Shown piece by piece: positions 1-5,887 of a stretch of DNA of 5,887 nt; the stretch's first letter is position 1, and each line of letters opens with the position of its first letter. Where the stretch lies: assembly GCA_002309275.1 (NCBI GenBank), contig DBXL01000176.1, forward strand, positions 1 to 5,887, written 5' to 3'. Under the pieces are notes generated by a model. It had not been told where the DNA came from. It ran no database searches and saw nothing but the letters and a program-made list of their open reading frames with translations. Made by a program: the position numbers and the translations under genes. This DNA is from Ruminococcaceae bacterium UBA1213 (GTDB taxonomy: Bacteria; Bacillota; Clostridia; Oscillospirales; Acutalibacteraceae).

Positions 1-1649
1 ACATTGATCCGCCCTACAATACGGGAGAGGATCGCATTTACAGAGATAATTTCACACTGACAGAAGAAGAACTTGCGAAATTATCGGGTGATATTGATGA
101 AAATAATGTTCGCTTGCAAAAAAATCCCAAAGACAGTTCAAAGTATCATACGGTTTTTTTTAATAGTATGTATGTCAGATTAAGAATTACAAAAGAATTA
201 TTATCTGGAGATGGAGTAATATTTATTTCTATTGGTCAAGAAGAACTTAGTAGTTTAATCAGTATTTGTAATTTAGTTTTCTCCGAATCTAATAGGGTAG
301 GGATTATTTCAAGGGTTATGAAAAGTGGAGGAAATAAAGGGCAGTATTTTTCTCCTAATATAGAATATATTGTTGTATATGCTAAAAACATCTCAGACTT
401 GGGACATTTTAGAGAGCCATTATCTGATGATATTATTAAGACATATAACCATACAGAAACTGATGGTATCAGAAAAGGCGAACGCTTTACTATAAAAGGA
501 TTATGCCAACCGGGATTGGGTAATAGAGTTAATCAAAGATATTGGATTCAAGCACCTGACGGAAGTTTCTTGATTCCAAATGGTGTAAATTTTCCTAAAC
601 CTATAGCAGAAGGGAATAAAATAATTCCATCTGATGAAGATACTTGTTGGAAATGGACATACGAAAGATATAAAGAAGAAAAAGAAAAAGGCAATATTTT
701 TTTTCATAAAAGCAAGAGTGCGACAGCTTTAGTTGACGAAAAAGGCAATATTGCGAAATGGAATGTATTTAACAAAATATGGTTAGCTGACCGTGAGGAA
801 GAAGGTCGAGTTCCTATTGATTTAATAACAAAATGGGAAAACAGACTGAGCTCAAATGAAATGAAAATCTTAGATATTCCTTTTAATTTTGCAAAGCCAA
901 CTGAACTAATGAAATATTTGATTTCTCTTGTTGAAAACAATAAAGACATGATTATTTTCGACTTTTTCTCTGGAAGTGCCACAACCGCCCACGCTGTAAT
1001 GCAGCTGAACGCTGAGGACGGCGGAAACCGAAAATATATAATGGTACAATACCCCGAAGTGTGCGGAGAGAATACCGAAGCCGCAAAAGCAGGATATAAA
1101 AACGTATGCGAAATAGGCAAGGAACGCATACGCAGAGCCGCTAAGAAAATACACAATGATAACCCAAATGCAAAGTTTGATGACGGCTTTAAGGTCTTTG
1201 AAGTGGCTGATACCAACATAAAATGGAATACCGTCAATGATGAGGATATCACCTCTTTGAACGAAATGGACTACGGCACCGACAAGGACAGAATAGACTT
1301 TACAAAAGGCTATACCGATATTGATGTGGTATATGAGATAATGCTCAGGCAGTATAATATACCGCTTTCCACTCCTGTCGAAAAACTCCCCCAAGTCAGC
1401 GACAGAACATACATATTTGCTGATGCCGTTGTGGTATGCCTTGAACCCGAAATATCAACCGAACTGATAGAAAAATTGGCGGCTGTTGAGCCTACTCCGG
1501 CGAAATTTGTTCTCCGTGACAGTGCCTTTAATGATGATATCGAACTGAAAGATGTATCGTTCCGCAGGCTTTCCTCACTTATCAGAACTCATCAGACCGA
1601 AGAAGAACGCAAAAGCAAATATAACAACTATGTTGTTGAGTTTATTTAA
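1..1649 (+). CDS. mod: Type III restriction-modification methyltransferase (Mod), 5'-truncated by window edge
   Basis: Site-specific DNA adenine methyltransferase, the recognition and modification subunit of a Type III R-M system; it uses S-adenosylmethionine to methylate one strand of an asymmetric site. The frame is open from base 3 without a stop, so the gene starts upstream; the TTG at 114 is only an internal codon. About 548 residues are visible, and Mod proteins are usually 600-700 aa, so roughly the first 60-150 residues are missing. Motif order is that of the beta class: catalytic IDPPYNTG (motif IV) at 3-26, VIFISIG (motif V-like) at 216-236, the FSPNIEYIVVYAK segment at 348-386, then a target-recognition region up to about 870, AKP (motif X) at 891-899 and the SAM-binding DFFSGS (motif I) at 960-977. 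The C-terminus ends in YNNYVVEFI, as is common for Mod proteins. The recognition region is much more AT-rich than the rest. The family call rests on motif order plus the adjacent res; the recognised DNA sequence cannot be read from this. Confidence 0.95.
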   Translation, partial: IDPPYNTGEDRIYRDNFTLTEEELAKLSGDIDENNVRLQKNPKDSSKYHTVFFNSMYVRLRITKELLSGDGVIFISIGQEELSSLISICNLVFSESNRVGIISRVMKSGGNKGQYFSPNIEYIVVYAKNISDLGHFREPLSDDIIKTYNHTETDGIRKGERFTIKGLCQPGLGNRVNQRYWIQAPDGSFLIPNGVNFPKPIAEGNKIIPSDEDTCWKWTYERYKEEKEKGNIFFHKSKSATALVDEKGNIAKWNVFNKIWLADREEEGRVPIDLITKWENRLSSNEMKILDIPFNFAKPTELMKYLISLVENNKDMIIFDFFSGSATTAHAVMQLNAEDGGNRKYIMVQYPEVCGENTEAAKAGYKNVCEIGKERIRRAAKKIHNDNPNAKFDDGFKVFEVADTNIKWNTVNDEDITSLNEMDYGTDKDRIDFTKGYTDIDVVYEIMLRQYNIPLSTPVEKLPQVSDRTYIFADAVVVCLEPEISTELIEKLAAVEPTPAKFVLRDSAFNDDIELKDVSFRRLSSLIRTHQTEEERKSKYNNYVVEFI

Positions 1650-1650
1650 T

Positions 1651-1694
1651 GTTAAAAATGCATAAAAAATACTGTTTAAATTCGTTAAAAATGC
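1651..1694 (+). repeat. 11-bp direct repeat pair upstream of the promoter
   Basis: GTTAAAAATGC occurs at 1651-1661, right after the mod stop codon, and again at 1684-1694, just before the proposed -35 element. The copies start 33 bases apart, about three helical turns, which would place them on the same DNA face. This could be an operator pair or a leftover of insertion or duplication. The sequence is AT-rich, so chance similarity is possible. No terminator hairpin is visible between the mod stop and this promoter. Confidence 0.4.
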
Positions 1695-1697
1695 CTA

Positions 1698-1726
1698 TTC
1701 ATTTTTCCTTGAAAATAGTATATAAT
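1698..1726 (+). promoter_or_regulatory. Sigma-70/SigA-type promoter for the RNA repeat-nuclease-res segment
   Basis: A perfect -10 hexamer TATAAT lies at 1721-1726. With a 17-base spacer the -35 would be TTCATT at 1698-1703, which is weak (3 of 6 matches to TTGACA). TTGAAA at 1709-1714 is a better hexamer but sits only 6 bases from the -10, too close to act as its -35. Transcription would start at about 1732-1735, at the first hairpin of the repeat region. This gives the cassette its own promoter inside the R-M operon. A poor -35 may mean activator dependence or moderate strength. Confidence 0.65.
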
Positions 1727-1731
1727 ATTAA

Positions 1732-1925
1732 CTAAGGAAAGAACCTTAGGTGGGCTGACACCTTAAAATCTGATTGTAGTGCCGGACGTATGAGCCGGAG
1801 CGTTGGCAGGCAACAGTAAAACCTGAGAGCAATATCGGACACATGAGCCGAAGCGTTGGCAGACAACTGAAAAATCAGTCGTTAAAGGGAGGTTATAAGC
1901 TCTGCGGAGTTTAACCTCCCTTTAA
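1732..1925 (+). ncRNA. Structured repeat-containing RNA, candidate Type III-like RNA antitoxin or leader
   Basis: This non-coding stretch between promoter and nuclease gene is dense in secondary structure. In order: hairpin CTAAGG/CCTTAG (1732-1749, loop AAAGAA); GGTG/CACC (1749-1762, sharing base 1749 with the first, so alternative at that base); two tandem 53-nt units each with two small stems; a local hairpin ACTGA-AAAA-TCAGT (1866-1879); and the large terminator-type hairpin (1882-1925). CTGATT (1770-1775) could also pair at long range with AATCAG (1873-1878). The G+C content is higher than its AT-rich surroundings. I do not recognise it as a known riboswitch, ribozyme or tRNA. Promoter, tandem RNA repeats, terminator, then a putative RNase gene is the arrangement of Type III toxin-antitoxin loci, so an RNA antitoxin is the favoured reading. 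A cis-acting regulatory leader is the main alternative. Confidence 0.6.
1764..1869 (+). repeat. Two tandem 53-nt repeats with a conserved 33-nt core
   Basis: Unit 1 is 1764-1816 and unit 2 is 1817-1869, directly abutting. Each begins TAAAA(T/C)CTGA. The cores 1782-1814 and 1835-1867 match at 28 of 33 positions by hand alignment. Each core folds as two small stems. Stem A is CCGG/CCGG in unit 1 and TCGG/CCGA in unit 2, each with a 9-nt loop; the outer pair changes from C-G to T-A, a compensatory change that supports real RNA pairing. Stem B is GTTG/CAAC in both, with loop GCAGG or GCAGA. A degenerate partial copy may precede unit 1 (about 1749-1763). Confidence 0.85.
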
Positions 1926-1933
1926 ACATTTTT
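1882..1933 (+). terminator. Strong hairpin with T-run between RNA repeats and nuclease gene (attenuator-type terminator)
   Basis: A perfect 14-bp stem pairs 1882-1895 with 1912-1925 (TTAAAGGGAGGTTA against its complement). Above a 2-nt bulge (1896-1897) is a 5-bp extension, 1898-1902 with 1907-1911 including one G-T pair, closed by a TGCG tetraloop. Five Ts follow at 1929-1933 after a short ACA spacer, so termination may be incomplete. It lies immediately before the ribosome binding site of the downstream gene. Partial read-through would make much of the short repeat RNA and little nuclease mRNA, which is how the corresponding terminator works in Type III toxin-antitoxin loci. Confidence 0.8.
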
Positions 1934-1939
1934 GGAGGA
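1934..1939 (+). promoter_or_regulatory. Shine-Dalgarno GGAGGA fixing the nuclease gene start
   Basis: GGAGGA lies just before ATG 1943. Spacing from GGAGG to the ATG is only 4 bases, shorter than usual, but no other in-frame start is nearby. The CCTCC at 1915-1919, in the 3' arm of the upstream hairpin, is complementary to this GGAGG, so the site could be masked if that hairpin refolds. Confidence 0.8.
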
Positions 1940-1942
1940 CTT

Positions 1943-2572
1943 ATGGAAAAAAAAGAATCTATAAAAATTATCGTGAAATGTGCCAATATCTACAAAACTT
2001 CATTGCTGAATAACAATGTGATGTTTGTATATCATGATAGACAGAATGACAATTATAATTTTTTTGAAGCAGCTTTTATACCGGGCAATTTTTGCCACAT
2101 GACAGGGGTAGTTTGTAAAGAAGGATTACGCCCCAATGATTTTTTTAACAAATGTATCAGTCACCGTTTGAAAGAGGATGATTTTGAGTTCAGAGAGGAC
2201 GGAACAACCGAAATGAAATTGTCCGTTTTACCCGAAGTTATCAAAATACATACTTCATCAAGAATGACCGGAACTTATGCAGGTACAGGATTGAATCTAT
2301 ATACCGACAGGCTTGCCGGAGGTACAAACGGGTGCATGGGTTTCAAAAAAGATGAAAGTACAGATTACTATGCCCCGAATACTGTATTAAAGCAGGATAT
2401 CCGTAATGTGACGTATGACCCTCAGCATCGTATAGTTGCGACTTTTGTTAAAAAAATCACAGATGATAAATACAATGTGTTGAGCTATACTGCTAAAAAG
2501 TTCGACATAAGCGAATTGACAATGGTTACGGAAATTTCTCAAAAAGTAGATTTTACTCAAATAGAAATGTGA
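1943..2572 (+). CDS. Putative PBECR4-like ribonuclease, candidate toxin, 209 aa
   Basis: Small soluble protein with no signal peptide or membrane segment apparent. The key segment is FIPGNFCHMTGV (residues 45-56) in the middle of the first half; an N-F-x-H-(L/M)-T-G-(V/I) core followed by a polar helical stretch and a later (A)PNTVLKQDIRNVT segment (144-157) resembles, from memory, the PBECR4 domain (phage Barnase-EndoU-ColicinE5/D-RelE-like nuclease 4). The assignment is by motif recall and has not been searched. H52, R107 (in the HTSSRMTG segment, 103-110), T109 and other conserved-looking polar residues are candidate active-site positions, but I cannot name the catalytic set. It does not resemble ToxN/AbiQ. 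It has its own promoter and a repeat-rich RNA plus terminator upstream, and ends 9 bases before res. An A8 run at 1947-1954 covers codons 2-4. Alternatives are a non-enzymatic regulator of the R-M system or an accessory protein of unknown role. Confidence 0.6.
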   Translation: MEKKESIKIIVKCANIYKTSLLNNNVMFVYHDRQNDNYNFFEAAFIPGNFCHMTGVVCKEGLRPNDFFNKCISHRLKEDDFEFREDGTTEMKLSVLPEVIKIHTSSRMTGTYAGTGLNLYTDRLAGGTNGCMGFKKDESTDYYAPNTVLKQDIRNVTYDPQHRIVATFVKKITDDKYNVLSYTAKKFDISELTMVTEISQKVDFTQIEM

Positions 2573-2581
2573 GATAAATAT

Positions 2582-5500
2582 ATGGAAAAAATAAAATTTC
2601 AAGTAGAGAAACTTGACTATCAGGAAAAGGCGGTAAACTCTGTAATAGATTTGCTCAGCGGTGTGGACAGGCAGTCTGTCAGCAGTATTTATTCTACTGC
2701 AAGAAAACAGCAGACTTTTTATAATGCCCGTCCCGAAGCGAATGTGCGTTTCAGTTCCACAAGCAGATTGCTGAATAATCTCCAAAACATACAGTATAAA
2801 AACGGCTTATTCAAGGACATTTCGATTGTCGGCTCTGTACCGCAGTTTACAATAGAAATGGAAACAGGTACAGGCAAGACCTTTGTATATCTCGAAACGA
2901 TATTACGCCTTTGGAGTGAGTTTGGCGGACAGTTCAAAAAGTTTATCATTGTTGTACCGTCAAATCCGATTCTTTTGGGCGTGAAAAAGTCGATAGAAAC
3001 ATTTGCGGACTATTTCAAGCCAAAGTTCAATAATATTGACCTGACAAGGCATTTCTTTGTATTTGATAAGAATGTATCCCCCGAAACAGTCACTTCAAAA
3101 TTGATTGAAAGCACCGACCTTTCGATTATGATAATCACAAACCATTCTTTCAACAAGGAAAGCAACCGTCTGAGAAAAGAAAGTGAAAGTGGTGTTGTCA
3201 TCTGGGACGATATAAAGGATATTGCTCCCATTATCATCATAGATGAACCGCAGAAACTTGATGGTGACGGTAAAAAGCCTACCGCCTCATTAAAGGCGAT
3301 TCTGGAATTGAATCCGCCTATGATACTCCGTTACAGTGCAACGCACAAAAACTTGTATAATCCTGTTTTCAAGCTTGATTCATATGACGCATACCATGAA
3401 AAACTTGTCAAGGGTATCAAAGTTACCACGATACACAGCCTTACACCAAAAAGTTTCCCCTATGTAAGATATGTAAAATTTGATAAAAATAATTGTCAGG
3501 CAATCATTGAGATATTCCGCAAGGAACAGGGCAAAGACATCAGATGTATGAAATTCAGTGTTGAAAACAATGCATCTTTGGAAGAACTTTCGGGAGGGCT
3601 TTCGCAGTATCATAATTGGTATATATCGGCACAGCCCCGCATGAATGACGAATTAAAAATCAGCACCGATACAGGCGATAATTTATATATTGCGGAGGGC
3701 AGGAGTAATGATGAAGTTGACCATGATGTAGCAGTCGAAAAGCAAATGGAAATTGCTATAAAGGCACATATCAAGAAACAGGCTGAAATACTCCAAAGCG
3801 GAAAGAAAATCAAGGTATTGACATTATTCTTTGTTGATTCGGTCGGCAAAGTCAGAAGTAATGACGGTGACGGCAGAGGTGTCTATCTGAAAATGTTTGA
3901 CAGGGTGTTTGAAAGAATACGTTCCGAGTCCAATCTGATAGAACAATCTGTATTAAATGAATATCCGAAAGAATTTTCTATTCTGAATCCCGATACACCC
4001 GTTGCAAGTATCCGTGAAGGATATTTTGCTGTTGACAAAAACCATAAAGCAGTTGATGTAGAGGGTTGGAACAGTGATATTCCGGACGAAGAAATATCTT
4101 TGAAAGCAAAGGCACAGGAAGATGTTGACAGAGGCATTGACCTTATACTGAATAAAAAAGATGAACTTATCAGCTTTGATGAACCGTTGTCTTTTATATT
4201 CTCACATTCAGCTCTGCGAGAAGGCTGGGATAATCCGAATGTATTTGTACTTGTTACGATTAAAGAAACGGGCAGTGATATAGCAAAGAAACAGGAAGTT
4301 GGCAGAGGACTGCGTTTGCCTGTTGATATTAACGGTGTAAGATGTCGTGAAAGTTCCATTAACGAGCTTACAATCGTTGCCAATGATTATTATGACCATT
4401 TTGCCGATTCATTGCAGGACGATTACAATGCTTCATCAGGATTTAATAAAGAAGAAGTAACAGCCGATATAATCAAACGGACCATGATTGATGCGGGAAT
4501 ACCGCAGGAAAAAATAGAGGCTGCTTATGATGCCTTTAAGCATGAACTTTCTTCGTCTGATTATGTCAAGGTCGATAAATCCGGAAAAATCATTATGCAA
4601 AAGTCTGATGAAGATTTCAAAAACATTCAGTTTAACGATCCGATACTTATAGAACACGCTCAGAAGATAAAAGAATCTTTTATAAAGGCAATGAAAGATA
4701 AAGGCAGCAAAAAAATCGAAATTGCAAATGGTGATGAGGAACCTTTTAAAAATGATGTGCAGAAATATATCAATGAAAGTACTTTCTGTTCTATGTATCA
4801 AAAACTTCTTGCAATACTTCAAAAGCGTTCTGTATATAGGTATAAACTCGACAAAGATGAATTTATCACAAGCGTAACACGGGAAATTGAATATCATTTG
4901 AGGAGAAAAAACGATTTTATACAGTTTGAGGTAACAAAAGCTGAAGTTGATTTTAATGATTCCCGTAAGATGAAAATGTCCGGTGTTCAGAAAATAATTG
5001 AGGACAGCGAAAACCACACGATTACCTATGAAGCAAGACCGTTATTTGATCTTGTGAATATCATTATGGCAAATACAATGCTGCCGAGATTGGCAATCAT
5101 AAGAATTATCAACGGATTGTCTGATAATGCAAGGAATAAAATAAATAATCAGGATTATCTTGAAGAAGCAATAAAGATTATAAATAACAAACTGAAGGAA
5201 TTCAAAAGCAGAGAGTTTGTTACAGCCGAATTAATAGATGGTGTATCCATTTTTGAAAAAGATATTTTCGAGGTAGATAAAATTGTCAATGAATCTGAAA
5301 TAAAGTATCTCTTTACACCAAAACCGTCAAATAGAAGAGCAATGAATCTAAAATATAAATTTGACAGTAAAGGAGAGCTTGAATTTGCACAGGCACTTGA
5401 TGAAGATCCCAACGTACTTCTCTATACAAAACTCAAAAAAGGCGGATTTGTGATTGAAACTCCTGCCGGAAACTATTCACCCGACTGGGCTATTGTATAT

Positions 5501-5764
5501 CAAAAGACTAAAGAAACTTTTGCAATGTACTTTATAGCCGAAACGAAATGGGATAAAGAAGCAGGTGAACTTACAGAAGATGAATGCATAAAAATCAAAT
5601 GTGCAGCAAAACACTTTGAAGCAGTTAATCAGAATATCAGCGAAATAGTGAAGTATGCATGGGTAAATTCCTATAAAGATACAACCAAAGGGCAGCCGTT
5701 CCCGCAAATATTCATTGATGAGCGTTATGCAGATACACTTCCTATAGAAAGAACATTTGTTTGA
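2582..5764 (+). CDS. res: Type III restriction endonuclease subunit (Res)
   Basis: ATP-dependent translocase and endonuclease subunit that works only in complex with Mod, cutting DNA at a set distance from unmethylated sites. At 1060 aa it is intact and slightly longer than classical Res proteins (about 970 aa for EcoP15I). The N-terminus (FQVEKLDYQEKAVNSV) has the usual Q-motif-like start. SF2 helicase motifs follow in order: Walker A ETGTGKT (94-100), Walker B DEPQ (221-224), SAT (252-254), REGWDNP (546-552) and QEVGRGLRLP (571-580). A long, probably helical connector occupies about 600-900. The C-terminal nuclease has the PD-(D/E)xK pattern: P967-D968 in SPDWAIV and E987-T-K989 in FIAETKW, with an acidic ELEF segment upstream. 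The helicase and nuclease key residues look intact, so it should be active. It starts 9 bases after the nuclease-like gene with no good Shine-Dalgarno sequence, suggesting translational coupling. Confidence 0.97.
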   Translation: MEKIKFQVEKLDYQEKAVNSVIDLLSGVDRQSVSSIYSTARKQQTFYNARPEANVRFSSTSRLLNNLQNIQYKNGLFKDISIVGSVPQFTIEMETGTGKTFVYLETILRLWSEFGGQFKKFIIVVPSNPILLGVKKSIETFADYFKPKFNNIDLTRHFFVFDKNVSPETVTSKLIESTDLSIMIITNHSFNKESNRLRKESESGVVIWDDIKDIAPIIIIDEPQKLDGDGKKPTASLKAILELNPPMILRYSATHKNLYNPVFKLDSYDAYHEKLVKGIKVTTIHSLTPKSFPYVRYVKFDKNNCQAIIEIFRKEQGKDIRCMKFSVENNASLEELSGGLSQYHNWYISAQPRMNDELKISTDTGDNLYIAEGRSNDEVDHDVAVEKQMEIAIKAHIKKQAEILQSGKKIKVLTLFFVDSVGKVRSNDGDGRGVYLKMFDRVFERIRSESNLIEQSVLNEYPKEFSILNPDTPVASIREGYFAVDKNHKAVDVEGWNSDIPDEEISLKAKAQEDVDRGIDLILNKKDELISFDEPLSFIFSHSALREGWDNPNVFVLVTIKETGSDIAKKQEVGRGLRLPVDINGVRCRESSINELTIVANDYYDHFADSLQDDYNASSGFNKEEVTADIIKRTMIDAGIPQEKIEAAYDAFKHELSSSDYVKVDKSGKIIMQKSDEDFKNIQFNDPILIEHAQKIKESFIKAMKDKGSKKIEIANGDEEPFKNDVQKYINESTFCSMYQKLLAILQKRSVYRYKLDKDEFITSVTREIEYHLRRKNDFIQFEVTKAEVDFNDSRKMKMSGVQKIIEDSENHTITYEARPLFDLVNIIMANTMLPRLAIIRIINGLSDNARNKINNQDYLEEAIKIINNKLKEFKSREFVTAELIDGVSIFEKDIFEVDKIVNESEIKYLFTPKPSNRRAMNLKYKFDSKGELEFAQALDEDPNVLLYTKLKKGGFVIETPAGNYSPDWAIVYQKTKETFAMYFIAETKWDKEAGELTEDECIKIKCAAKHFEAVNQNISEIVKYAWVNSYKDTTKGQPFPQIFIDERYADTLPIERTFV

Positions 5765-5775
5765 AATGATAACCT

Positions 5776-5795
5776 AAGTGAATTATACTTCACTT
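5776..5795. repeat. Short inverted repeat after res
   Basis: AAGTGAA (5776-5782) and TTCACTT (5789-5795) form a 7-bp stem with loop TTATAC, 11 bases after the res stop codon. There is no T-run, so it is not a terminator itself. It may stabilise the mRNA 3' end or be a small palindromic protein site. Confidence 0.5.
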
Positions 5796-5813
5796 TCTAC
5801 GAAACAAAAACAA

Positions 5814-5858
5814 GCAGCAAGCATTGAACGGTAACTGTTCAAACTTGCTGCATTTTTT
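5814..5858 (+). terminator. Rho-independent terminator of the R-M operon
   Basis: An 8-bp stem GCAGCAAG (5814-5821) pairs with CTTGCTGC (5844-5851), continued after a small internal loop by TTGAAC (5824-5829) with GTTCAA (5837-5842), and followed by six Ts at 5853-5858. This is a typical intrinsic terminator on the + strand and marks the operon end. Nothing codable is seen from 5859 to the window end. Confidence 0.9.
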
Positions 5859-5887
5859 CTTATATCTATAAATGAGCAAATTTGAAA

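Noticed and set aside
114..116. TTG as the true start of mod
   Set aside because: The frame is open upstream to the window edge and encodes the essential DPPYNTG motif before this codon.
704..1394. Long minus-strand ORFs opposite mod (182 and 162 aa) and others opposite res
   Set aside because: They lie antisense to clearly coding sequence with intact motifs, give low-complexity hydrophobic or Ser/Phe-rich translations and lack ribosome binding sites; they are shadow frames.
1709..1726. TTGAAA plus TATAAT as a -35/-10 pair
   Set aside because: The spacer is only 6 bases; a functional sigma-70 promoter needs about 16-18.
1764..1869. CRISPR array
   Set aside because: Only two imperfect copies are present, the 53-nt units directly abut with no unique spacers of regular size, and no cas genes are nearby.
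1790..1914. Small ORFs inside both repeats, each beginning MSRSVGRQ (second one runs 23 codons to a stop at 1912-1914)
   Set aside because: The two base changes within the shared codons are synonymous, which is intriguing, but neither ATG has a Shine-Dalgarno, the first ORF stops after nine codons, and the changes fit the RNA stems and loops equally well. Treated as a by-product of the RNA repeats.
1732..1942. Known riboswitch or T-box leader
   Set aside because: No recognisable T-box, SAM, purine, TPP or similar core is seen, and the downstream gene is not metabolic. A novel cis-regulatory leader remains possible.

Overview
The window holds most of a Type III restriction-modification locus with an unusual cassette between its two genes. 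Base composition (roughly 31-44% G+C by region, hand counted), AT-rich promoters, Gram-positive style Shine-Dalgarno sequences and T-run terminators suggest a low-GC Bacillota, plausibly a gut-type Clostridia. That assignment is inference; no taxonomic marker is present.

Layout, all on the + strand. (1) Positions 1-1649: the 3' part of mod, a beta-class DNA adenine methyltransferase that begins upstream of the window and enters at its DPPYNTG catalytic motif. (2) Positions 1650-1942: a 293-base gap that is far from empty. It carries a TATAAT promoter, a structured RNA region with two tandem 53-nt repeats, a strong terminator-type hairpin and a GGAGGA ribosome binding site. (3) Positions 1943-2572: a 209-aa protein that resembles, from memory, the PBECR4 group of BECR-fold RNases (motif NFCHMTGV). 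(4) Positions 2582-5764: an intact 1060-aa res gene (SF2 translocase plus PD-(D/E)xK endonuclease). (5) Positions 5765-5887: an inverted repeat and a Rho-independent terminator that close the operon.

Mod and Res would form the Type III complex: Mod recognises and methylates an asymmetric site, and Res uses ATP to cut DNA with unmodified sites. The most interesting element is the middle cassette. Promoter, tandem RNA repeats with A-rich junctions, attenuating terminator and putative ribonuclease gene appear in the same order as in Type III toxin-antitoxin loci (ToxIN/CptIN/TenpIN), but the protein does not look like ToxN. My leading hypothesis is an RNA-antitoxin/nuclease-toxin module nested inside a Type III R-M operon, possibly acting as a back-up (abortive) layer as PrrC does inside a Type I system. 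Order, repeats and hairpins are seen directly. The toxin identity, RNA antitoxin function and link to restriction are inference.

A second notable signal is that the target-recognition part of mod (about 121-960) is about 31% G+C, against about 44% just downstream, with a sharp step at about 960-985. This suggests that the specificity segment was exchanged by recombination.
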